Below, in pieces: positions 35,543 to 44,584 of a stretch of DNA of 64,000 nucleotides. The position numbers and the translations under genes were made by a program. Source of the DNA: Talaromyces rugulosus (taxonomy: Eukaryota; Ascomycota; Eurotiomycetes; Eurotiales; Trichocomaceae). The stretch's first letter is position 1. Each line of letters starts with the position of its first letter. The stretch covers positions 1,240,001 through 1,304,000 of the forward strand of contig NC_049563.1 in NCBI RefSeq assembly GCF_013368755.1. Direction: 5' to 3'. The notes under the pieces are model-generated. The model was not told where the DNA came from, did not search any database, and worked only from the letters and a program-made list of their open reading frames with translations.

Positions 35543-36118
35543 ACTTAACCGAAGGGATTTTTAACAAATAATGTGTACTATTATTTTGCTTAAGATGAAG
35601 AGGTGACTTGCCCCAATAAAGGTCCGGTGCGTTGAAAATGAAATAGTTGCCCCGGATATGGAAATTTCCACTCGCGATCTTTCCAAGACTACATCTGCGA
35701 GATTTGCCTTACCTGTCCCAATCTAGTTCGTGCGGCTTGAGCGGCAGGGTGGCATCTTGCGTTCACCTATCTGCGTGGCTCTTCTTGATTGGAACACATA
35801 AAATTGGGTACCGGCAAAACTTGCCTTCGTGAATTGAATATTTGTAATAACTTTTCTCTAATTCTACTATAACTAGCGAAAATGTGGTTTGCATAGAATA
35901 TTCCTCGAAGAGCTTTATATCTTGATGTATATTCCTAAACCCACTATTCTCCGGGTGACACTTATAATTTTCTATTTATCCTAGAGTTTATTATATAAAA
36001 TTCGATATAAGGGATTATTAATGTGCTTAAAATGTTGATGCTAGGTTGATTTCTCCAAGTCGGTTGATCAACTCTCTAGGAATCTAGAGGGTGTATTGTG
36101 ATAGACCGTACATCACTT
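35543..36118. other. AT-rich spacer
   Basis: Promoter side of the kinase-like gene and 3' flank of the SYLF gene. From 35,830 to 36,050 it is very AT-rich (TpA-rich), as in RIP-affected fungal DNA. No gene seen. Confidence 0.45.
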
Positions 36119-37195
36119 CTATTTTTCCTGTGTCGGTGGTTCTTGTGGTGGTATTTCTCTCTCTAATATTGATGTTTGCGTTTCTTGGCTCCCCGTTACT
36201 GGCTCAATGGGATGGCCTACTGGTAACTCTGCTGGTATAGAAGGAGACTCAGTATACTCCTCGGCCGGCGCTTGTCGCGGAGCCCCTGGGGTCAAAACCT
36301 CAGCAGGAGGTTGGTTCGTGGCTCCGGCAGGAAGCTCTGACGTTGTGTCAACATGAGCCTGAGGCGGCTGCTCAGGATCAGATACGCGGTCTTGAAGAGG
36401 GTAAAATGCCTCCGAGGCCAAAAACTGCATCAAGGGCTCAGCATCAGCTGGCGGAGCGATTTCTCCACTTAGAAGCTGAGCAGCAGTGACGTCTCTTTGA
36501 TAGAACTTCCGATTGGCAGCTCTGCTTTCAACTAGCGTGCCTCCTTCGAGACTGAGTCCTCCGAAAAATCCATTTGTTTTGGACATGGAGAACATTGTCC
36601 CGAATCCCTTGGAGCTTATACCAATACCAGCCTCGCCGCATCTGCCTATTGGTCCTATAGCCATGGATATATTGGTGGCCAATGTCAATGTTCCCAATTG
36701 GGCGAATGCCCTCACTGAGGATTTGTCAGGCAAGACGAAGATGAAATTTGCAAATTCGACACCAACTTGACCGCCAAAGCCCAGCCCACCGGTGCCAACA
36801 GCTGATGGAGCACTCCAGCTGCCGTCATCAAGTCGTGCGACAAGGATTCCTGAGCCGATTCTTATAGAGCCCATAAATCCTACTTTGAACGTCGAAAATA
36901 TAGCGAGGCCCTAGGTGGCTATTAAAACGGGGATGAAGAACAAAAAAGGAGTACGTAGAGAGGATTACATAAGTGAACGCATTGAAATAAAAAAAGAATT
37001 ATTTTACCTGAGCTTTTCGGACAATTTTCGTATTTGTACTATTGGCAATACTCGGATTGATGAAGGAATCAAGGATGTCGCGAGCTTTTTTGCACTCGTC
37101 TATTCACTAGTCAATCTCGGTTGCATGTGCAGAATACTCCTTGACTTACTATTTAGAGAGGACGGGAACGGACTGTGAGGGCCGCCTCGAGTCAT
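36119..37195 (-). CDS. SYLF-domain (Ysc84/SH3YL1-like) lipid-binding protein with Pro-rich tail
   Basis: SYLF domains bind phosphoinositides and, in yeast Ysc84, F-actin at endocytic sites. Exons (minus) 37195-37150, 37099-37008 and 36910-36119, with introns of 50 and 97 nt, give 309 residues. Start MTRGGPHSPFPSSLN; the join into NECKKARDILDSFINP and then AQGLAIFSTFKVGFMG reproduces the family's conserved opening, which supports both introns. The core continues GSGILVARLDDGSWSAPSAV, GGQVGVEFANFIFVL, ATNISMAIGPIGR and SKTNGFFGGLSLEGGTLVE (to about residue 185). The last 85 residues are rich in Pro, Glu and Ala and seem disordered; neither the C-terminal SH3 domain of Ysc84 nor a FYVE finger is present. 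A paralogue in an accessory position, not the housekeeping copy, is likely. Role unknown beyond membrane or actin binding. Confidence 0.88.
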
Positions 37196-38379
37196 CGTGA
37201 CAGTTCCTCTATTCGCAGGTACGTGACATGTATGTGAGAGTTGTATTCATGTAGTTTCGCTGCAGATTAACGTTTAAAGGCTGTTCAAGTCTGGGGGCGT
37301 TTACAATGCCCAGACTTTCTTGGCCTATTGGGTCTAGTCTATTTTGGCCCCCTATTCGCCGGTCACTATATTTGACGGTACTGGGTTATGCTGCTGTACA
37401 TAATCCTATTGCCAGAAATTTAAATGATATATATATATATATATATATATCCATATTTTTTTATATTGTGCTATTGTATATCAATGAACTTGCTGGCCTA
37501 GATCCTCAAGTGCTGGTTTCATTATAATAATATTATTTGACCCAAGACCAGTGAATTCGTGTGTCCAATGACATTAAACAAATTCATTGATGTGCACATC
37601 ATTGAATAATATAGATACCAATATTCCACCGTCTATGATGATAACCTTTTACTAATTGACAGGAATGCAAGCTCTCTAATACCGTAAGCATCGTTTCCAG
37701 TCGCTTTAACTATTTGTCTAGCTGCCACGCAATGTTACCCTTTTGATTGATCGCGATTCTATATTATAAGTCTCAAGTTGGAAACAAATTGAAAGATTGA
37801 AAACCCTACCTGTGGCGGTTAAATGCGATCGATCGCCAGGAACGCTACCTAACAGTTATCCGAATCTGTAACGTGCTCGAAATTGACAACAAAAGAGAAT
37901 TTAGAATTTCTAATTGAAGGTGACTTTTATTATAGATATTTTTTATAATTTATCACGTTTTTTTCTTAAAAATATACTATCTAATTCTATATTTCTGTCT
38001 TTAGATATTGATTAAATGTACGTAACTAAAGATAGTCAAAATATAAAATTTGAAATATACCAAACTCATTGGTCAACTGGTGACTCAGTGTCATCGTCTA
38101 AATCTATCAATTGATTCAGTTACTACTCGCGATCTTCCACTTTACTGAACTATGGGCTTTGCCTCTGATTGGTTCGATATGCTACTACATAGCACGCATC
38201 AACCTATCAAAGCAATCAAAACAAGGCACTTGGTTAGGCCCGAGCTATAGATGGATTTTTTCAAGTGTGGTGTTACTATGGTAGCAAAATAGCATGGCGT
38301 TACATCAACTCATGTGTCATTTCATTTTTCCTATATACATTTCACCTATCACCCACCCATAATATCACCAAGCAAATGA
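37196..38379. other. AT-rich gene-poor spacer
   Basis: About 1.2 kb with no supportable gene: an (AT)n run at 37427-37450 and very AT-rich sequence at 37,900-38,060. It contains the promoter of the SYLF gene and the 3' end of the LPMO gene. Confidence 0.5.
37427..37450. repeat. (AT)12 microsatellite
   Basis: Twelve uninterrupted AT units in the AT-rich spacer upstream of the SYLF gene. Confidence 0.85.
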
Positions 38380-39094
38380 CTAGCAAACTGGGGCGACAGG
38401 GCTAGAACTCGTCACAGTTCCACCATACACGACCTGCTCACCAGGATTCGCAAAAACAGTCTCTTGTTGCTCCACGGTCGTGCAACCATTGCCAACATTC
38501 GCAACAAAAATAGCCGGGTAAGCAGACTCGAATGCGTCAGCTGAGCCCGAGCCGCCGGAGAGGGTGATGTCGACGCAGTTCATGTACATTTCGCGGTTAC
38601 CCTGGAGGTTAAACCAGGTCCAGGCAAACAGCGCGTCACCGTTGGCTACATCCTCGGGCATGGTGAAATCGTAGGTGGACTGCAGTGGGCAGCCGCCTTC
38701 CACTGACTTGATTACGTGGAAAGAGGTCCCATTGTCGTAACTCAGCGACAGCTGGCATGATCCACCACCGTGAGTGGCGGAGCCAGCGAGACTGATGTTG
38801 TATTGCTGGCCAGCAGACCATTCAACTGTGGAACGCCAGGGAGTGTTGGTGTTGTAACCTTTGCAAGGGAAGTTGGAGCCTATTTCCGTTAGTTATTTAA
38901 TTCATGATATTGTGTACGGTGAACTCACCGTCCATGCTCAGCGGGGATGTCATGGAATAGTCGATCAAGTCTTGGGGAGTGTTGGGGTCAAATTTGCTGC
39001 GCAGAGGGTACGGCCAATTCAGCTCCATGTGTGCAGAAGCAACATTAATGGCCATAGAGCCAGCGACAGCTTTCACTAGAATATTGGGAAACAT
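38380..39094 (-). CDS. Secreted lytic polysaccharide monooxygenase, family AA11 (chitin-active type)
   Basis: Copper enzyme that cleaves chitin oxidatively outside the cell or in the wall. Exons (minus) 39094-38929 and 38879-38380, with a 49-nt intron, give 221 residues. Signal peptide [21 protein letters not shown] is followed at once by His22, which after cleavage is the N-terminal copper-binding His ([14 protein letters not shown]). The AA11 signatures [33 protein letters not shown] (second His, residue 92), and [18 protein letters not shown] (probable axial Tyr154) are all present, with paired Cys. There is no chitin-binding module or long Ser-rich tail after the catalytic domain, and the protein stops shortly after the last Cys. 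All active-site residues are intact, so it looks functional despite its AT-rich surroundings. Wall remodelling or use of chitin from other organisms are the plausible roles. Confidence 0.92.
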
Positions 39095-40879
39095 TTTTGA
39101 TCAGGGTATTTGGTCCGAAACGTCTTTGCCAGAAAGATAGGAACAAAAGTGATACAACGGAAGCGTTGAGAGAAAGTAGGGCAACAAGTAGGGTTATAAA
39201 GAAGAAAAGAGATAGACGGTAAACCTGTTGAATTTCTTTCTTATGTAGGATTGAAATATTGATAGGAGTTTTTTAGGCCATCCAAGTTTTCATACACTCG
39301 CCTTTCTTAGGCCTTCCACGTTCTTATATACTCGAGCCTGCTGGCCCCCGGTGCCGCGTCGACCCCTGCCCGCCTTAAAACATCAACACCGAGGGCGCTA
39401 GTATACTCAACACTCAGAGCATTCACGATCTAGACATCAGCAGACTCGAAACTAGCAGCTGCCTTGGCACAGTAAAAATGACGGAAACCAACCGTTGCAT
39501 CCGCCCGACCTTGTAGCCTGTAGGCAATGTTACAACAAGCAGTCGATGCACCCATTTATCATTGTGCAAAACGCATCAGACCGTACGGACTCCTGGACTC
39601 ATGGATCTGCTACCACGTTTGGTGACGATATTGTACATCCCCCACCAGACAGTCCAGTCGAAGTCATGCAAGTGAGATTCCGGGTGAGCTATGTCCAGGA
39701 GGACCGTGAAAGCCGGCAATCGACGGCCAAGAGGCTATTATTCTCCGTTCTTCTGGGCACAGTGGGACAATACTACCATGCAATCTGGGGAATTCGACTT
39801 GATGACGTACAAATTTACCGATACTGTAGCTGCTTCATATTTCGCATTAACATTCCCTACTGGTATTGAGATGTTTGAAGACTCGGTGTCTGATAGGCTC
39901 GCATAGATTAGATAGGGACCGCCTGTGAAGCGAGTGGAAGTATCTATTCTTCCTCTAATTCATACTAGCTACGCAGCTGCATACCAAACTCCAGCCATGC
40001 AATCACCAAAGTCAATCGATGGAAGGACGGTCTCTAGAACTCAAAAGTAAGTATGGCCTAGTAAAAGTTAGTCGGCGTATTCTTGTCATCGGGGTCCAAA
40101 GATGTGGAGTTTCCTGATGGAGAAAGTGACATATTCGAGAAGGGGGGTACAGGTAACAGGTGAAGCTGACGTTGCATCGACCTAAGTCTCAAACACTTAG
40201 CCACATCGGTTGTTAGAAATACGGGCTAAATCCGTAAAAAGATGATAAATGTCCGCTAGTACACCCAGGTGTGCACGAGTGATATCTTAACCATTGCGAT
40301 CTAGACATTGCGCCCTCGCTTACTAAATTTTAAATGTTATATCCCAGCATGTTAGTTGTTAACCAAAAAGCCTTCGGCTGGTTGGTCAGTCCTTATTATC
40401 CAACCTTATATACTCCACAAAGATACAGCGGTATTAGCAGCAGCCTTCCTCCTTGCTAATTGTGCCAAGACTAACACCGAATAAATTGAAAAATGTTTCT
40501 TAGTGACATCTATTCCTTTGGGAATAATTTTTGCGGTGGTCTCTCTCCATCGCTGCGTTGTTGATATATGGATGTCAACTTGACCATCTTGAAGCCAAAA
40601 TTGTTATTAATAATTAATAATAATGTGATGCTTTCTACCAGCCTTAAATAACCCCGCCACAATGAGTTAGTTACCCAACAATGCTTATTTTCAGCCTAAT
40701 CGAACTCTGTAGTATATTGTCGAAAGCCATCCGATTTTATGAAGCTGACTTCTCGGATTTACGCTGGGTATTTTTGTTTCTGTTAGTTAAATCTATGTTT
40801 TCCAGTTTATTATTGAGTGAACCTGTTCAAAGCTCCTTGCAGATAATACACGATTATACCACCCTCTAATTTGGTTTCC
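39095..40879. other. Gene-poor spacer with a possible coding relic
   Basis: 1.8 kb between the LPMO promoter and the STAND-N-domain gene. Apart from the possible relic at 39,495-39,906 only short unconserved ORFs are seen. The stretch from 40,320 to 40,680 is AT-rich. Confidence 0.4.
39495..39906 (+). pseudogene. Possible coding relic, family unknown
   Basis: Two overlapping frames each read like protein for part of their length: HPFIIVQNASDRTDSW to SYVQEDRESRQSTAKRLLF in one frame, then PFFWAQWDNTTMQSGEFD to FALTFPTGIEMFEDSV in the next, ending at TAG 39904-39906. A single frame change near 39,745 would link them. No splice sites explain the join. I do not recognise the family, so a decayed gene is only a suggestion. 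Confidence 0.3.
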
Positions 40880-41795
40880 ATGTCGTTTGGTTTTTCTGCT
40901 GGAGATTTTATTGCCGGTGCAAACCTGGCCTGTACAATTGTACGTGCTCTATCAGAAAGTCGAGGCGCCAGCACGGAATATCAGGATGTTATCCGTGAAC
41001 TTGGTTGCATCCAACAAACTTTCCTCCAGGTCGAACAGATGCGGGCATCCAATCTATTCAGCCAGGCAACCATGAATGCAATTACTTGCATAATAAACTC
41101 CTCGATTGAGGTAATGGCTGGGTTCCTAGAACGGACTGACAAATATCGCCAAAGCCTCTCTGGTATGAGTAGGCAGTCTTTCGCTAAGGATAGCTGGAGA
41201 AAGATTGGGTGGAGTCTATACAGGAGTGAAGAATTGACTACATTGAGGGATTCTTTACAAACGAGGCTGACATCAATCAGCATCTTAGTGTCTGCGGCCA
41301 GCTAGTAAGTACCCAAAAACTACCTTTGAACAAAGGCTGCCACAGCCTAGCTAATTTTTTCTCCCAAGCCAAAACCAGAATAATATCTCTCATGGAGTTT
41401 TGAAGTTCCAGGAAAGCGGCTCTAATACGCAGACGGGTCAGTTTGTCTCTGGTCCGTCTGTATCTGAGACTTCATCGATAGCGACCGTCGCCAGTCACCA
41501 AAGTTCTACCTATGAAAGCACAGCTAAAGATGAGGCAATTGCACGATTAGAGATGTTGATTTCCGACGAGCGTGCCCAGAGAAGAGCGAGAGACGCGGCG
41601 AGAGAAGCTGCTATGGTTAAGGCAGCTGCAGACAAACTCGCAGCCAAAGAACGAGCCGCAGCAGATAAAAAACTTGTCGAAGAGGCAATAGCTCGTGAGA
41701 GGCAAAAATGGGAAAAAGAGACCTCACATAAACCACTGCGAGAGAGGATGTCGTACGCATATAAGAGGGTCACGGGAAGGAACTACGATACCTAG
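40880..41795 (+). CDS. Small protein with fungal STAND-type N-terminal domain and charged coiled-coil tail
   Basis: Exons 40880-41304 and 41369-41795 (64-nt intron, acceptor after cccaag) give 283 residues. Start MSFGFSAGDFIAGANLA; the codon at 40871 is TTG and was not used. Residues 1-140 match the helical N-terminal domain that in many filamentous fungi begins MSFGFS.GDF and is annotated on stand-alone proteins and at the N-terminus of STAND/ankyrin proteins (YQDVIRELGCIQQTF, LERTDKYRQSLSGMSRQSF). Then comes a Ser/Thr/Gln-rich linker (about 150-180) and an Ala/Arg/Lys/Glu-rich helix (about 180-265) likely to form a coiled coil, ending KRVTGRNYDT. No NTPase or repeat domain follows. Possible adaptor or signalling partner of the receptor class found as a relic 8 kb away; that link is inference. 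Looks intact. Confidence 0.78.
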
Positions 41796-42406
41796 TTTCT
41801 ATCTAAACTTACAAATCACTATTAGCATTTTAATTATACTTTTTTATTATGAAATTCTAAAATCCCTGTTTTTAGGTAGTCAGCTTGATTGAGTGATTGG
41901 TAGACAGTATAATAAGCTTTGCTGTCTCGGCCACTTCTGGGAAACTGAGACGGTAGTAATATGAAATACATGTATGTTTACTCTTTAGATAAAACATTAC
42001 TATACATAACATTGAACCTACCAGTTGACTACAGTAAAACCAAAGGATTGAGCACTACCCAGGTTAAGCAACCCCCTATATTAACATTTGAAGCAACTGA
42101 AAACCATATCAAAATAGTATTCGGAATATCCCACTATTGTTGACTTATCCATGAAAGTAAATCCAATCATCTAGCTAATATTCACCCTCACTTCAGTCCT
42201 CATCCATGCGCACCATGACCAACACCAACAAATACGAAACAGTAAAATATTCTAAACCAACAGCACAAGGAAAAAAAATCATAAAATATTAGGATTACGT
42301 GAATAGCGTCATGCTATAAGAGTAGCAACTTTAACCAAAATTTCCAAACAACCGGTGGGGTATCAAACAGCCTTTTTGTGTTTTTTTTTTTCTTGTCAAA
42401 TATTGT
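41796..42406. other. AT-rich spacer
   Basis: Convergent 3' flanks of the STAND-N-domain gene and the Ser/Pro-rich protein gene. AT-rich, no gene seen. It marks the right border of the accessory island. Confidence 0.5.
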
Positions 42407-43764
42407 TTAAAAAGCCAACCCAACCACATTGGTGGGAAATCGCTGGTCGTATTCATATCCGCTGGGATGCATTTGTTCTTCCTCGTGGACTTCTGGATCT
42501 TGTGCCACCATGCTAGTCTTCCCACTAGCCGGGATCACAGGTAGAGTGCCAAAGGCGGTCTCGAGTTCCTTGTCAGATGGCATGATGGTTGTTGCAGCCG
42601 TGATGGCGCTGGATAACGAAGGAGTTTTGGAAGATACAGTTGAATTGCTGGTGGTGCGGACGCGGCTGTGGTAGGGGAGGGTAGAAGTAGAGGACTTGGT
42701 GGGGGTATGGTGATGATACTTTTTCGTGTTGTTGTTGATGATGGTGCTCATAGAGGTCATGGAGGAAGATCGAGAGGATTGTCCTTGCTTCCTCTTGCCG
42801 GTACCCTGGCGACCATTGTAGTTGGGATGAGACTCGAGCGAATGCCTTGCTGAGATGGAAGATGATGGAAACGAGGGGCTTTGGAAGGGTTCGATGCCAA
42901 CCGAAACCCCAGGCAAGGACTTGTTGTATTTGTGTTTAGTAGGAGATTGAGGAGCTTTCTGGAACGGTTCGCTAATGGGACGCAACTCCCCGAATTGGTG
43001 AAAAGGTGAAACAGGTCCATTGCTCATGGGGCTGACAACGGAAAAGTAAGGAATCAATGGGTTTCCAGTGGCAAGGTCAGAACTCTGTCGCGGCTGGTTT
43101 TGTTGCAATTGCAGCTCGAGAGTTGCCATAGAGCCTCTTCGAGATGGCGCAGACCCTATAGGTTTGCGAGTCAACTGGAACGGGCCTGACTGCCGGCGAA
43201 GGTGACTTGCTGAATTAAATGGAGAGACGAGCGCCTTTTCCGGCGGAGAGGGCTGACCGGGGGCTCCCAAATCAAAAGAATTGAACTCTGGGAGGTCTGA
43301 TAGTCGGTTTCCAGGCAGATAGATGCTCAGCTCCAGCGGACGAAAGGATGCCACTCGACCGCGAGGCATATCGGTACGTCTGAAATCCCTTGGAGCACTG
43401 ATCGTAGGCCGCTTGGGTGTTTGTCTTCGTACCAGGATACTTGCCCGACGCGAAGCCTTGCTGGCGAGACTCTTGGTCTCGTGCATCCACGGCGGAAGAG
43501 ATGACTTGGACTCTGGCCGTAGCCCAGGACTCGGCAGGGAATCATAGAAGACCAGCTTCATAGGAGGAACGAGGTGTGGTTGACTGTGGCATACCTGCAT
43601 CTCTCGCTCGACCGCTAGACTATTGTCAGTACGACATGGAATTATCATCCACGAGCAAGACAAGACTGACCTTTTTTCTGCATTGCTTGACCATTGCCCC
43701 CGCGCTCTAGGTCCACCTGGGACCAGAGGCAGGACAAGCAGGATCGAAGCCAGGCACTGAACAT
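42407..43764 (-). CDS. Ser/Pro-rich disordered protein of unknown function
   Basis: Exons (minus) 43764-43671 and 43614-42407 (56-nt intron) give 433 residues. The true start is MFSAWLRSCLSCLWSQ in the first exon; the splice leads into AVEREMQVCHSQPHLVPPMK. The N-terminus has a short hydrophobic, Cys/Trp-containing patch that could touch a membrane, but it is not a clear signal peptide. The remainder is low complexity, rich in Ser, Pro, Arg and Thr, with many RxxS and SP sites, a KYHHHTPTKSSTS patch, and a more conserved-looking C-terminus (HPSGYEYDQRFPTNVVGLAF). No known domain is visible. The ordered ends around a disordered middle suggest a conserved scaffold or regulator in Eurotiales. 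Function unknown. Confidence 0.78.
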
Positions 43765-44584
43765 TAGCACAGCTTGTTCAACCGCCGGGGCTTATCTTTC
43801 AAGCGGCCTGCATGGCAGCTCGGCTGCAGAAACAGTGTAGACGGAGAGAAAAGAGAAAGCAAACGAGTGAACGACAGGAATGACAGAAGGAAAAGAAAGG
43901 ACACAACCCCGCGCGGCCTCGACAGCGACGAGTTGACTCAACATATACAGAGTACATTAGTACGGGCGACGGGCAGGGGCCCTATTCCTTTTCCAGCAAC
44001 ACGGCAAGACAAGCTTGCAGCTGATAGTCCGACCGTCGCAGCGTTTTCGCGCTGGTGGCGGCCTCGACACCCTCCATGTGAGGCATCCCAGGAGCGACGA
44101 GGGCGTGTGATTCGCCGGCAGGCCAAGAAGCACCAGCGATCGCCATTTCAGGAGGAGAACGCTAGAGAATGTGTTGCAGGCGGCTTCGACCACGCGATAG
44201 GTCCACGCGGCGGGCGCGGGTCACTCTTTTGCCTATTTGGGTAACGCTGAGGGTTTTGGGCCAGCACGCTGGGCGCTTATGCAGTGCCGGCCCGCCAGTC
44301 ACAGCCCGCAATCGCCTCCTCCACCTGTAACACGTTATCGTAATTCTCCCTCTATTCTTGGAACATGCCCTGAAGACGTCTCGTTTTGTTTGTTTCGGCC
44401 TCGGTTTCACCTCATATTTCTAGTGCCACGGGCCGAGAGTCCCTGGAAGCCAATCAAGCGGAAATTGCATGGCTGCCAGCTGGTCTATATGTGTACATAC
44501 TAAGTATCCGTATGCAGGAACCAAACTTAGAAGTACAATGCAAATGGCCATTACTTCTATCAAACACGGAATTAAGTACTGCTA
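43765..44584. promoter_or_regulatory. Upstream region of the Ser/Pro-rich protein gene
   Basis: 820 bases between the start of the Ser/Pro-rich gene and the stop of the DUF300 gene, both minus strand. The part next to the start is purine-rich on the plus strand (pyrimidine-rich leader on the gene strand). The long plus-strand ORF here opens at TTG and has no recognisable domain, so it is not called. Confidence 0.45.

Noticed and set aside
43774..44244. 156-codon plus-strand frame upstream of the Ser/Pro-rich gene
   Set aside because: Opens at TTG, is Arg-rich without domains and overlaps the promoter/leader of the minus-strand gene.
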